Assembly (NCBI RefSeq): GCF_041146795.1
Contig: NC_135185.1
Coordinates: forward strand, 24,312,529-24,376,528
Direction of reading: 5' to 3'
DNA from: Maylandia zebra
Lineage: Eukaryota; Chordata; Actinopteri; Cichliformes; Cichlidae
DNA length: 64,000 nt
A program made the position numbers and the translations under genes. The notes below the pieces were generated by a model, which was not told where the DNA came from, did not search any database, and was given only the letters and a program-made list of their open reading frames with translations. Positions within the stretch are counted from its first letter, which is position 1. Every line of letters starts with the position of its first letter. Shown here in pieces: positions 12,101-24,288 of the stretch.

Positions 12101-15100
12101 TGCTGTAAAGAAACCCTACACATAATAATGATTAACTGTTGTGCAACACTGAGGTGTGTTGATTCACCTCTGATCATTTCCTCCACTCTGCACACTGTAT
12201 ATGGAATAGACAGAACCACGTTTGTGGTCTCTTGTTGACTTCATGCTGGACCTCATGTGAATTAAATTTTTAGCTATGAACCTCCCAGAGGCTTATACTT
12301 ACCTCTGATCTGCTCTGTACTTGCCCATCTGCATGATGCAGACTAGAAGAGCAGTGATGGAGAAGAAAGTGGTGTTCCAGTTCTTGTGGCAAAGTTCCTC
12401 TTTAAGGAATCAGCCTGAACATACAGGAAATCCAATGGCACCGCTGTTGCTAGGCAGCGGGGGGGAAGGAGGGGTAAGGGGTGCAGCCAGAGAGGGGTAG
12501 AAAGGGGGTGTTCAGCAAGCCACCGAGGGTGTCACCATGGTGATTTGGCATCCGAATGTTGCGGTCAGAGACCTGGGCTACAGAAAAAGAGAAGTGAACC
12601 AGAGGCTGCGGCCAGAGAAGCAGCAAATACCACCACACAGCAAAGTGTTAGCCGAGCTGTGTGGCTCCAAGCTCCATCACGAAGTCACGTCAGTGTCTGT
12701 GCAGATAAATGATGACTTTCAAAAACAAAAAAAAAAGTACAGAAGCTTTGCTGCATGTCACCCCCTCCCAACCTTTCTGTGGCTCCCTCCATCTGCCATG
12801 TGTGGGTGTGTAAAAGGCAAAATGCAAAAAAAGCATAAAAGAAAGAAAGAAATTGTTATGACCACTAGAGGTGGGAAATGGATAGTAATTTCATTCACTT
12901 CACACAGAGTCATGAAATAATCACTCTAGTAAGTCAGATTAGTTGCTGTATTTGGAGCGTGTGCACTTTCTGCTAATATTTGGCACCAGAATGTTAATAA
13001 TTGTATCACAAGAGGAAGCGGTGTGATGATGCATCAAGATTTCAAAATGTTGTCCCACCCCTGGTTGACCACACGTGTAGTTTTTATTAGTGGTAGGTCT
13101 TTTTAGAAGCAGTAGCAGCTCTCTATGGATTTGCTGTGACCTTGTGCCAAAAACAGATGCCAGAGGTTACCATGAAGCCTTGTTTTTGTTCCTTGATTAA
13201 ATGGCTCTAAAAATCGACGGGTATCAAAATTTGCTGGAATTCATCCTAGCCTTGCATTGTTACAAAGATTTGTGTGCGTCGTGTATGTGCACGCACACAC
13301 GCGTGAACTGTCAGTGTTCGTGCGCTGAAGATGGTCTTCTCCACCCACATCCTGCCCACTGAGGCTGAGCACCCACATGTATGCCCTTCACAAGCTTACC
13401 ACATTCTTCCTCTCACTCAAAAAACACACACACACACACACACACTGAACATGCAACATATTTCACCCATAGAGAAAAGTGGTTGCACAACACCCTACTC
13501 AGCTGTGATGACCCACTGCCAGGAATTATGCTGTACTGCTACAGTCCTTCCGCTAGTACTAAGTAAAATATGTATGTGAGGGTTTTTTGTTCTTTTGTTT
13601 TTTTTCTTTTCTCGAATACCACAGGAAAACATCCACATCTAATTTAGAACTGGCAGGAAGTTTTCTCTTATCTGTTTTGTACACATGGGTTTTGTTGGCC
13701 AGTGAGTTTCACAGCCTCATTCTGACCGATGATGTCGTTTTCTATGAGACATCTCTAAGCTGTGAAGAAAAGTAATTTAAAGTAGCCATTTGACATTTTA
13801 TGAAATATGCCTTTTATTCTCTTTTGCTGTGAATTTGACAAAAATCTACAAAAATGTATTTGTAGATTGATGTAACTCAGCAGGCCAGAAGTTGGTTACA
13901 TACATCTCACCTCATTCTTACAAATAAAGACTCACTTCCGAAAACAGCCAACCACTCCTTTAGGACACATCAGGAGTGGGCTTTTTTAAAATGTTACATT
14001 TTTTTATTTTAAGCTGGCAGGACCCAGAGATGAGCACCCATCAGGCTTCTTTCTAGCCTGTGAGAAACAAGCTCATAGAGAAGTAAAGCATGTATTCATG
14101 TTTGCATTCAAATATCCAGGCACGCACACAAAACGTTCCTTTGCTTTGTTGAAGTGTGTGTCGTAAGCTTTTAGTATGTGGGCCAGCCTTCCCTGTCCTC
14201 AACCCCTGTGCCTTTGAGGGCGGAAGTGCATGGATCCCTGATGTTGGTGTGGAGCCAGGTTGCCCGTGGCTCCGCACCACCTACAACGCCCTCTCTGCAT
14301 TCCTCCCCCTTCTCGTCTCCTCCCTCAAACAGCCACATCTCTAGGGTCAGATCAGCTCCAGATTGGCCCCCACGCATGCCTTTGAATAGTGGGGGCTTGG
14401 GCTAGCACTTTAAAAGGAAGCCCAAGTCTGTTTCCCATTTGCCCCGCCGCCCCTCGCTCCTTTCTCTCTTTCTCTCACATACACATACAGCTGTCATCTG
14501 GCTTTTTAAGTTCTCTGCTGCATTTCTCCAGCTGGAGCTGGTTTATGACATTCCCTCGGCAGACTCTTTGGCCTCTCGCTCCCTCTCCCCCCCTCTCTCT
14601 CGCTCTAGCTCTCTCAGACGCGCACACACAAATACAACACAATCTCATTTTTTCCTGCTCTGTTCTTTCTCTTCCCTCTGCCTCCAATGTCTCCTGTTCC
14701 TCACATTCCCCTGCAGACGCTGTCGATGTGTGTTGCACCACTTGGTATGTTTGGAGGCAATGAAGGAACAAAGTCACACACACGCACACAGACCATGTGT
14801 TAGCAGTCTGTGGGGTGGGTGGGGTAGGGGGCTAGTGGAGGAAAGGGGGGGGGGGGGGGTCAAAGGAAGCATCTCTTAGCAACCACAGGACAGTAATTAC
14901 TGTAGCAGCAGCTGGGAGCAAACCAGATTTCCGCTGTGCGTTAAAGCACTGGCGTGGGCTACTTTACACACGGCACTGACTAACTACAGCCAGCACCACC
15001 TCCACACACAGAAAAGAGAGAGGGAGAGAAGGTGGGAGAAGGAGAAGAGAGGAGGACTAACCCTGCTTTGATGAGGTCGAGATGTGTGTGGGGGGGGGGA

Positions 15101-15933
15101 AAAGAGGGTCAGCTAGCCAGTGCATACGAGGCTCGAATACGGTCCGATCGAACTCGAAGACGCCTCGGCATGCATCCATCTGTGTTTGTGTATTTTCGGT
15201 TGCGACACGCAGAGAGAAAGAACCTTCAGTTTAGCGGGGTCACTTTGAGACATCACAGGAGCGTTTAGAAATAGGCAGGCACGTCCGTGAATGTGAAGTT
15301 TAGCCTCGTTTTGAGGGCGACCGGTACACAGTTCTGCTTATTTTCCCGTATCTCGCGTGAACGTTTGAATAAGCTGGAAGTTGTGAACATAGTTGCACTG
15401 AAATCAAGCTCCACAAAATATCACAAGGCTCTTAACATAATAACTATCCTCCCCCAACTCTCATCACCTCTGCATGCATGAATCATGAAAATCACTGCTG
15501 CTTTTGATTTTTGTTGCCATGAGTACTTAAAGTATGAGGCTATTGCTGTTGGAGGCTCCTTTTTTAAATATAATTTCTGTAGATGTGTAAAAATATTTTT
15601 CCTGCATTTGATGTCCTCTGTGTCATTCACAAGATGTTATTTATAGGCCGATTGATGTCAACAGTGAGCTTTCTTCTTGTAATTGTTGGAAGGAATTAAT
15701 TGTTCACTTTCACGTTGCAGCGCATGGTTTCCAACATCTCTCTTTTTTTCGGCATTGTCAAGAGCCTTTTTAGGCCAGTGTTTGTAGATTTTTGCATCAG
15801 CTAAAATGTTTGTGGGAACACATGCAAGGCTGATGGGAACTCTGAGTTCTTAACAGAAGGGTCTTGAGTCATCTACACAGCTCAGTCATTTGGACAAGCG
15901 TGGGTGCAGGATGCCCCCTGGTGGTTAAAGTGG

Positions 15934-15997
<64 letters not shown>

Positions 15998-17296
15998 ACA
16001 GCCTACACACACTGAGTCAAAGCTGTTGTAATCATGAAAACTGAACTGATTGACCATTAGAGCTTTTAACAGTGAAGCAGTATCGTGAAAAGTGAGAATG
16101 GCTTTTTTCAGGGGGGATTAACAAAAAAAAATTGATAATTTGCAGATTTTTTTGGTAAGCAGAGTGACTAAAAATAATTACAAAAGTTGTTATTGCATCA
16201 TCAGAGTGTTAATTCACTAGATTTTCTTTGTGACGTGTTACTAAGGAAGAAATTTGAACATGTTTTAAGTTTCATCCTGTTTCGCATACTTACCTGATTC
16301 TGTATACCTGTAGGTGTGTGATGAGCCTCCTTCCATCTGTACCCCGATGAAAGAGCCCTTCTCTCCTCTGAACAATGTCGTCTCCACCGAGCCATTCAGG
16401 GGCTGCTACGTTCGCGCCCAGCCCTTTGACGAGTTCCCCTCCAGCAACAGGCGCTACCTGCCTCCACAGGTTTGCCTTTGCCTTACTGGCTTATATCAAT
16501 ATATAATTCTTTAAATTAAGGTACTTTTTATGTAGTATTTTCCACAAAGTGTTGATTTCTAGTCTTTCTAGCAATCTGACTTATTCCTCTTTTGATTTTC
16601 TTCTTTAAGTCAACTCGCCGTGTCAGTTTTCGCATGGATGAAGAAGAGATCGTCCGCATCAACCCACGCAAAGACGTGCTCATCCGTGGCTACGAGGACT
16701 ACCGTCACCCTGTCATGTGGAAACCTGAACCTGACCGTGAGGACCTGGATTTCCCCACTGCATTTCACAAACTGGACAGTAAGAAGTGCGAGTACCTCTT
16801 CCCCGATGGCCCCGGTGGAGACTCCCACTCAGGCCCCGGAATGGGTATAGGAACAGGTATAGGGCTTGGGCTGGGCAAGGACACGGCCATCAAGACTCAG
16901 CCGTCGCCCCTCATGAAGTCCAAAAAGAGCAGACGGCGGCGAGAGGACGGCGAGCGTTCACGGTGCATCTACTGTCGGGAGATGTTCAACCACGAAGACA
17001 ACTGGCGGGGGCAGTGCCAGGATGCCCCCGACCCAATTAAACAGTGCATCTACAAAGTCAGCTGTATGCTATGCGCCGAGAGCATGCTGTATCACTGCAT
17101 GTCTGACTCAGAGGGTGACTTCTCAGACCCCTGTTCATGTGACACTTCTGACGAGCAGTTCTGTCTGCGCTGGTTGGCCCTGGTGGCGCTCTCGTTTATC
17201 GCACCCTGCATGTGCTGCTACCTGCCTCTGCGCGCGTGCCACCACTGTGGCGAGGCCTGCCGCTGCTGTGGGGGCAAGCACAAGGCCGCAGGGTGA
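2127..17296 (+). CDS. spred1: Sprouty-related EVH1-domain protein, spred1-like (5' partial)
   Basis: Membrane-associated inhibitor of Ras-Raf-ERK signalling; SPRED1 is known to recruit neurofibromin through its EVH1 domain. Coding exons seen: 2127-2391, 7340-7508, 11192-11238, 16314-16469 and 16610-17296, all with AG/GT borders and consistent phase, giving about 440 residues. The order is EVH1 domain (exons 2127 and 7340; motifs [25 protein letters not shown]), a linker, a c-Kit-binding-type segment ([22 protein letters not shown]) and a C-terminal Cys-rich Sprouty domain ending [10 protein letters not shown]. Coding exon 1, expected to encode about ten residues, is upstream of the window because the first exon seen starts mid-codon. 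Oddity: about 30 extra Ser/Gly/Pro residues sit inside EVH1. The KBD and C terminus look like SPRED1, but GGGGLS and [12 protein letters not shown] also recall SPRED3. Linkage to fam98 and 14q31-type genes favours spred1. Confidence 0.9.
2239..2355 (+). repeat. In-frame Ser/Gly/Pro low-complexity insert in the EVH1 domain
   Basis: Thirty-nine codons between KVT and FHIKGER encode a Ser/Gly stretch followed by alternating Ser-Pro. The DNA is an imperfect hexamer repeat of Ser and Pro codons (about 2300-2345). SPRED1 relatives that I recall have only about ten residues here. The frame is kept and the downstream EVH1 sequence is normal, so it reads as a surface-loop expansion rather than a splicing artefact. 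Confidence 0.8.
2528..2991. repeat. A-B-A' structure: 131-bp direct repeats flanking a 202-bp dispersed repeat
   Basis: Segment A (2528-2658) recurs as A' (2861-2991) at a constant offset of 333 bp, with no indels and about 8 mismatches (roughly 94% identity by eye). Between them, B (2659-2860) is a T-rich-bordered repeat whose core also occurs at about 4130-4320. Lies in spred1 intron 2. Confidence 0.85.
3061..3115. repeat. Poly-C tract followed by poly-T tract
   Basis: Twenty-seven C, then TG, then 26 T. Exact lengths of such homopolymers are often wrong in assemblies. Confidence 0.9.
3658..3797. mobile_element. Short retroposon fragment with candidate target-site duplication
   Basis: A roughly 100-bp insert is bounded by near-identical 17-mers, TTATCCGATAGCCACAC (3658-3674) and TTATCGGATAGCCACAT (3781-3797), 15 of 17 matching. 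The insert contains GGATAAATGGGAGGGTTGC, which resembles the 3' part of a retroposon common in teleost genomes (family resemblance from memory). Confidence 0.5.
4130..4320 (+). repeat. Second copy of the B dispersed repeat
   Basis: Closely matches about 2665-2845, including the shared runs GTTTGGTTCTTTAGCCATCA and CCGTATTGGTCCATTTGATC, and ends in the same TTTTATTTTTAGTTG-type tail. It lacks the flanking A repeats. I cannot assign a family; it is short and non-coding. Confidence 0.8.
7509..11191. other. spred1 intron 3
   Basis: No coding sequence recognised. It contains CT-rich (9178-9245) and alternating purine-pyrimidine CA/TG/CG segments (9367-9422), a short CA run near 9550, and a perfect RFX-type palindrome at 9445-9458. 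Confidence 0.55.
9445..9458. promoter_or_regulatory. Perfect palindromic RFX X-box
   Basis: GTTGCCATGGCAAC is its own reverse complement and matches the classic RFX-family X-box consensus in both halves. It lies in spred1 intron 3. Binding is not shown by sequence alone. Confidence 0.55.
12445..12544. promoter_or_regulatory. Pair of RFX X-box-like sites
   Basis: GTTGCTAGGCAGC (12445-12457) and GTCACCATGGTGAT (12531-12544) each differ by about one base from a two-half-site X-box. The second contains the palindrome TCACCATGGTGA. Confidence 0.35.
15911..15924 (-). promoter_or_regulatory. CTCF-like motif in spred1 intron 4
   Basis: The reverse complement, CCACCAGGGGGCAT, fits the core CTCF consensus. 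It sits ten bases before the CA repeat. Confidence 0.45.
15934..15993. repeat. (CA)n microsatellite
   Basis: About 29 near-perfect AC units. Confidence 0.95.
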
Positions 17297-18860
17297 CCCG
17301 ACACCGGACACTGGGACGCCATCAAAGCTAGCAAACAAAGGAAGTGGATAAAAGCGGAAAATTATAAGCTGGCATCCTTTTTTCATTCCCCTCTCAGACG
17401 GGGTGATATGTTGTTGATCCCCACTTTGAGGGCTTTTGGAGATTTCAGTTTGTGTTTGTCGCCGACAAGCAGCAGCGGAGGACAAAACCATATGCTTTGT
17501 GGGGGGTAGGGGGGCTCTGAGCATCAAGCTAAGCTCAGGAGCTTAAGCTGAGGAGAAGAAGAGGAGGAGGAGAAGTCACGATTAATAGACTTGGAGATGT
17601 TACTACACACATCTGCACATGCAAACACACACCTCTCTCACATTCACACTCATAAGCCAGGCCACAAATATCAGACTTCTAGTACAAGTTATGTGTAACT
17701 TCATGAAGGAAAATTGTCTTTTGTACAGAGAGCGACGACTTCACGACAAAAAAAAGAAAAAGAAATCAAAACTATTCTGCGCTGAGGAAAAACCGTACTT
17801 GCTGTTTGGGTATGCTAAAAGGGATATGTTTTTGCTTGTTTGTGAATTTGCAGTTAGGTAACAGTGGCCTTTCCTTCATGGCTTAAGCATTCGCTGACAA
17901 TGTAATTATTAGACAGAGAAAAGTGCACTATAAAATGATATTCCCCCCGAGTAAAGGTAATCCTCTGAAATTCTTGTGGTATATTAACCACCGTGTTCTA
18001 TTGTAATTTTAATGCTTGAGAGTAGTTGCTGTGGTGGATGTCTGGCCATTTGATTTCCTTCTTTCCTTTCCATCACTTTTTTTAAGCAGAGTAACAGATA
18101 GATTTTGAAGGTCCACCTTGGCACAGCTTGCACAGTTCATTTAAAAGACGTTAAAATGACTAACTCGCCTTCCTGAGGTGATTTAGATCGTTTGATTGCA
18201 TTCCAAAATAAAGGGATCGATTCTACGATTAGAAGGGAAAAATATGGTAACAACTTCACTACATTAAACACCCCCTCCCCCCCATATATTTTTAGTTCCT
18301 CATAAGAAAATTGCATTTTAGAACCATATAAATAGAAACCAACACACAACAGTTTCATTTACTTCAGTGAATCTCAGTTATAGTCCAGTTATTTACTGCT
18401 GTAGTGAAATTGGTGGGGTTTTTTGTTTGTTGTTATTTTCTTTTCTTATTTTCCTGCTCATTTTTACAATTAGTTCCTAATCGAGTGTTAAAATGTTGCT
18501 CAACCAGCAAGTTTTGTTTTGGTGAGGTAAGGGGTTACAGTGCTCCTTGGTTAAAATGACATGGCACTTAAATTAGACTATTCTTTGACTGATAAAACTC
18601 CAGATTTTGGAATTAGCCTGTTCAAATATTAAGTTAAAATCCTGTTTTTGTTTTGTTTTGTTTTTTTAGTGGGTTAAAAATAAAAGAGACAAAACCAAAA
18701 AAACAACCCTCTTTTTAAAGCACTGCTCTCCAAGCTTTGGTTGCAGCACCCTCTTAAATTCCCTTGTTTGACCTCTGAATCTTTCTGTTTTTCCCCTTCA
18801 AATGTTGTGCAAATGTGGTTATTACATTGTTCCTTGAAAGTTAGTCCACTCCTTCCATGA

Positions 18861-18897
18861 ATGAATGAATGAACGAACGAGTGAAGGAATGAATGCA
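18861..18897. repeat. Imperfect (GAAT)n tetranucleotide run
   Basis: GAATGAATGAATGAAC-type repeat, in the putative spred1 3' UTR. Confidence 0.7.
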
Positions 18898-20848
18898 TTG
18901 TTTTGGGAACGCTGAGCATCTCAGCTATTAAACCCTGAGATGTTCTGTGTGTGTGTGCATAGGTCTGCATACGCAGAGGTGGTTTTATGTTACGTAACGT
19001 CACCAGTGACTACGTGATTCAGGCTTTGACTCATAACAGTACTGACCACCATCCTGCTTTTGGAAGCCCTGGCTTCAGAGTAAACAAAGTAATGAAATGC
19101 ACTCATCGGCTTTCTTGCCAAGTTAGATTGAGAAGAGTGACGCTCGTTCTGTTAATATGAAGACCGAAAGCAGGTGGAAGCAGCTAACCGATATCTCTAA
19201 ATTGCATGAATCCCTTTTCCCTTTAAATTAAAAAAAAAAAGGTAATCAAAAAGCGCATTTTTAAAAAAATGAATTACATATGGATGCACGGATGTTTAAA
19301 AATAAATTGGCCAACGCCAGCATGATATTTTTCCACATTTTAATGTGTTTTTTGTTGTTATTTATTTCCGTCTTTGTCCAGGGAAACAAAGAAATCTTCA
19401 CCCTAAATAAGACTGTTAAAAATCTTCTTCATCACATTGGGGTTTTTTTTGTTTTGTTTTTAATACTCACAAGAAGAAGAAAAAAAGGCGGCGTGGAGAC
19501 CAGGGATTATGGAATGTCAGTGAAATTCGGAGTCTTGTAGTGATGACAGATGGAATAACAGTTAGCGGTGCAAAATGGCTAGAAGCAACAATTTGAAACA
19601 ACTACCAATGGGATGGCAAGGGATACTGCTGACTGACAAAAGATGGGGCAGGAAATAAGGTTTCCTATGCAACCAGTGTCTGAAAAGTCTGCTAGCAGCT
19701 GTCCGCTGCAAAGCGAGAGGTGGCAAGCGAAAATCACTTTATATATGGACAGGGCTATAGCCAAAATTAATGACCAGAAATATTGTCCAATTGGATTTCC
19801 TGGTAGGCCAATATCGGTTGACGAGGGCAGCATGTCGACATCTGTAGTCCACTGCACAAACATGGTATGACCTGTAAATTGGTAACCTCAGGAGATGGAT
19901 TATGTTTGCCTCCGTTTCAGTCTTAACTACACTTCATATTTTGTAAACAGATGTGAATGATGATAATCTTCTGCTCTAACTCTTGGCAAGAAAGACACTA
20001 TCCTGCACTCCTCACCCAAATGTCCAAATTTAAAACCCTTTGGGAAACAGTATCTACATGGACTGTTTGGCAGTCTGACCCAACAGAATATTCAAAATTG
20101 AACTTTGAATAAAAGTCACTACAAGAACAGCTTATTTTGGACATCTGGCTGCAATAACCCAAATGCTCCCTAACTGCAAAGTGTAATCCACCTCAGTGGG
20201 GTTTTTTTTTTTTAAAATAGCAAATTTGGTACAACATCCAAATGCTGTTCTTATCAGATATGCATGTTTTCCCACCTCCTGTCACTCAAAAAAGGAAAAA
20301 AAAAAAAAAAAAAAAAAAAGAAGAGAGAAACCACACCTCACTTAGTAGTACAAGAGAACAATTTATCTTCCAGATTCCTCCCTAACCAATGCTCCCTTTA
20401 CTTTCTATGCAAACCTTCGAATGTGGGGAAACGCATTGACCTCTTGGCGGACTGAGTCAGTGACTAGACAGGACATTTTAAATACTATATATAGGTAGAC
20501 GACAAACCCCTGGTACCAAACTCCAAACACCTGTAAATATGTAACACTATATTTAAGTACTGATAATAATCCCAGTTTTTTGTTTTTTCGTTTCTTCTTT
20601 TTTTTTGTCTTTGAAATTTTAAAGATAGAGTTGTATTTATCGTTGCTGTCAGCATATACCGTAGCTTGAAATGACAGCATTTGTACATAGGTCACCTTTT
20701 AGTATTATTTCACATTGAAAAGTAGAGGGCGTTTGTGATGGAAATGACTATTGAGTTTCTAATAGAGTTCCTCTCTAGTTTTGTATGGTAGAAGGAAGGA
20801 TAGTGCTAACACGGTACAGTAGTGGCAGTCCACTTGTTTTTTAAGTTT

Positions 20849-20966
<118 letters not shown>

Positions 20967-22311
20967 ATTTAAAAAAAAAACACATACGTATAAAGCTGCT
21001 AGATACAATCACTAATTTTATTGTGTTGACAGAGAAAATCAGCTATGAACGACTGTTAAACCTTAATTCTCCAACAGCATATAACGACAACGGTCAGTTT
21101 TGCAATGTTTGATTGCTCTGTGTGATGAAGTGGACACTTGTGCATGTGTGTGGGTGCGAGAGTGTTACTATATTGTGCCCACGGCTGTGTGTTTGTATGT
21201 GTGTGCGTGCTAGATTCCAGGTAGGTTGGCGGTGTGCATGTGCGTTGGTGTGTGTGTAACCAAATGTTTGGTTGGTTGTCTTTTTCTCCCATTGTAATCT
21301 GATTACCCTGCATTATTGCAAGCTGAACCAAGGTTTGATGAACCTGATTAAAACTTGCTGGCTGAGAAGCAAAATGTAGGACGTGCATTTATACAAAGTG
21401 TAGAGAATGCTGAAATAACACTTCTCATTCTGCATTAACCAGCACAGTGCAACTTCCTGTCATGTACTGTATTATATATGCAACATGTGTCTGTCCGCTT
21501 TAATATATATATATTTTTTTGACCTGCATTATATAAAGACTTCAGTTTTAACCACTTTGCTGCTAGTCTTTTATCCTCTTTCAATCTTGGAAACTGTGCA
21601 TATCTTTGGGAATGCATACAAGTGTACATTCTTGACATTGTGTAGATTAAGAAAGATGAAAAAAAAGCTATATAAACCTGTTTCTCTTCAGTGTATTGTT
21701 TTAAAAACGGTTACTTTTTACAGCAGTTGAGTGGTTATGTTTCAATTCTCCGATGCTTTGGTGCACTGATGATACTATACGTAAGCTTTTTTTCATCTTA
21801 CAGCGCTCGATGTAACATTTACGTGATTAGTTCTAAATAGTGGAAGACATTTGTGTTTTGAAACTTGCAGTATAAATGGTACTATTCTTAACTATTCTGT
21901 AAAACACTGCCTGTTTTCTTACTTTTCGTTCTTTCACTTTCTCTATTTGTGCACATTTCTTTTTCCTGTGCATCTTTTTTTTTTTTTTTTTGGTTTCCCT
22001 TTAGTGCCATCTGCTTTCACATCCTGACAACCTCAAAAAAGTGCCTCACGTCCATCCTAGTTTCCATCTTAACGTCTCTTGTTCTGGTTTTATTGGTTTC
22101 TACACGTCTAGGTATTATCATGGTTCGAGAATACCAAGTATCTGTTGTAAAATTTATAGTACCAATAACTCATGTCATAGTTGTATTTTCTTTATACAGA
22201 TGTAGCTTGTTACTTTTCATAAATATAATGTAAATATGCATACATATGTTTGTAACTGTTTTTATGTTACATCATACACTTGTAATTTGACATATCAAAT
22301 AACATTATCAT

Positions 22312-22317
22312 AATAAA
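22312..22317 (+). terminator. Candidate poly(A) signal of spred1
   Basis: AATAAA followed by a T/G-rich stretch (GGTGAGTTTTAATCTTTTTG). It is the last canonical signal before repeat-rich intergenic DNA. Confidence 0.5.
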
Positions 22318-22439
22318 ATGGTGAGTTTTAATCTTTTTGCCTGCGCTTGATTGATTTCTTGATCACAGCCAACATATACAATGTTGCATAGAGAAAGACA
22401 AAATATAAGAAGACATACATTTAGTGAACCGCAACATTA

Positions 22440-22880
22440 AATGGGTGGGGACCTCTGAAGATTGACAACCAAGACTTCAGCAACAGATCCTTTAGGTTCT
22501 ATACGTTGTGAGGTGGGACCACAAAATGTAGAACTAGTTCAAGCCCAAAACCCATCTAGCCATCGATTCATCTGTCTTCTGTCACTTATCTGGGGCAGTG
22601 TTGATGGGTCAGCAGTCAAAGCAGAAATGTCCAGACCTCACTCTCTGCAGACATCTTCCCCAAGTCTTCCAGGAGGACACTGAAGCATTCCCAAGCAAGT
22701 TGAAAGATATAATCTCTCAAGCATGTCCTGGATCTCCTCCCAATGGGACATGGCCAGGAGGCATCCTAATCAGATGTCTGAACCACGTTAACTGGCTCTT
22801 TTCGATACAGAGGAGTAGCTGTTCTACTTTGAGTCGATGCCAGTGGTTGCAAAGGACGCTGCAGAAAAGACTTTATCAAC
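22440..22880 (-). mobile_element. Degenerate non-LTR retrotransposon 3' fragment
   Basis: The + strand carries diagnostic runs such as CATTCCCAAGCAAG, GATATAATCTCTC and AGGAGGCATCCTAATCAGAT, which I recall from the 3' region of a dispersed teleost LINE read in antisense. A related piece is at 36165-36650. No intact frame remains. Confidence 0.5.
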
Positions 22881-23042
22881 AGCTGAGAGATCCAATGTGC
22901 TAAATTCTTACAAAATTCACAGCAACGTCTGCCGGTAATGGTATGCAATAGAAATGTGAGCTGTTTCTCAGAAGCCATGAAGGCAGAATTTTCTGTCTAT
23001 ATAGAGGGCCTTTTAACATCGTGTTGTCTTCAAAAAGATTCC

Positions 23043-23047
<5 letters not shown>

Positions 23048-23078
<31 letters not shown>

Positions 23079-23420
23079 TTTAGAACTTGCTAAGATTTAA
23101 AAAGAATTATTCTCACTTAGATGGGCAGTAGTATAATTAACAGTGATGTTGATAGGATTACGGACTCATCATTATCCTGCAGAATAAGGTTTCCACTATC
23201 AGGAAAAGCAGTTGTCATAAGTGGTTGTTAGTGGTCTAGAACATTAGGTGGGGGGTAGCACCCACATGGAAGTCAGGACAAAGTTTCCCAGCAGAACATT
23301 CCCTAGAGCATCACACTGCCTCCATGATGTTGGCTGCTTCCTTTGGTGCATCCAGCCGTCATCACTTTCATCATACCAGTCGGCTGACAGTTCAGTTCTG
23401 ATGCTGATGGCCCCATTATA
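23048..23420. mobile_element. Poly-T tract and probable DNA-transposon remnant
   Basis: A T run of about 26 (23048-23073) is followed at about 23225-23420 by sequence with TTTCCCAGCAGAACATT and GCATCACACTGCCTCC, which resembles a recurrent teleost non-coding transposon end. The family assignment is from memory and weak. Confidence 0.35.
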
Positions 23421-23544
23421 GATGCTTTCATATGTTTATCTACACTTTAAAATAGAGGATTTAAGTGTTCACCTTATATAATTGGATAAATATCCTCAGC
23501 TTTAATAATAAACATCAATAAAAGTGACTCAGAAATGCACTCAT

Positions 23545-23717
23545 TGTGAGCACAGCGATGAGAGGGCCCTGCAGCAGTCCCACCAGGACGTCGCCCGGGT
23601 GGTGTTTGTAGTCAGAGACGCGCGTGTATCCCACATACAGAACGACACCAGGAAGAACTGGATGGTGGGTCGAACCAGTCTCGTCCATTTCCCCTGCATC
23701 CGGGCCTGGACATAGAG
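23545..23717 (-). pseudogene. Orphan broken exon of a plpp2-like lipid phosphate phosphatase
   Basis: The minus strand after an AG at 23718-23719 encodes LYVQARMQGKWTRLVRPTIQ then FFLVSF. After a frame change it encodes YVGYTRVSDYKHH and DVLVGLLQGPLIAVLT. This is the penultimate exon of PAP2-type phosphatases and includes the third catalytic motif (R..SDYKHH..D). Against the usual 177 nt it has 173, consistent with loss of 4 nt in an ATGT tandem, which breaks the frame. The 3' border reads ATGAGT where GTGAGT would be expected, so the donor also looks lost. No other exons of such a gene are nearby. Best read as a relic; an assembly error in a live gene is less likely given two independent lesions. 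Confidence 0.75.
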
Positions 23718-24288
23718 CTTTACACACAAAAGTACAGATTCGAGCTAAACTTAAAGGTTACACGCACATAAAAGAACCAATTTTTGTGAAAAAAAAGAAA
23801 GAACAAGAAAACAAACAAGACAACCCCCAGGTTAAGATTGGAGCCATTTATCTATAGCTACAATCTTTTCGGACCATTCCCTGTAAACTCTAGACATGGG
23901 TTCAAAGTCCCTTAATTGACCTTTCTCTTCCATTCTGATGCGAAATTTGGTCATAGGTCTAAATGCCTAAATGAGCTGCTGCCATATAATTGGCTGATTA
24001 GATGTTAGCATTTGTATTTGTCATCTATTTTCCGACATCAATGCACAAAGTTTATTGTTTTAATAGACACGCTTTACTTACAGTTTTGCTAAAACTGGCG
24101 GAACCTAGGCGGAACCAAAGTTGCGGAACGTAGTTCTGAAATCCGCCCGTTTCATTCCGGGTCATTGTCTTGGTCGGACCACAGTGGAGGCGGATATCCA
24201 CGATAACGGAATGAATGGATGCTAAAGCCCCCTGTGCTGTCATGTTTTTAGTTGATACACGCGCGTGAAACAGCTCGCGGCTTCAGCG

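Larger units (their letters stand above)
11239..16313. other. spred1 intron 4
   Basis: Non-coding. It holds two degenerate X-box-like sites (12445-12457, 12531-12544), CT-rich tracts (14460-14625), a 15-G run (14845-14859), a GA-rich stretch (15010-15055), a CTCF-like motif (15911-15924) and a long CA microsatellite (15934-15993). Confidence 0.55.

Noticed and set aside
14389-14879. Ser/Leu-rich ORFs in spred1 intron 4
   Set aside because: Pyrimidine-rich intronic sequence; no match to the SPRED linker.
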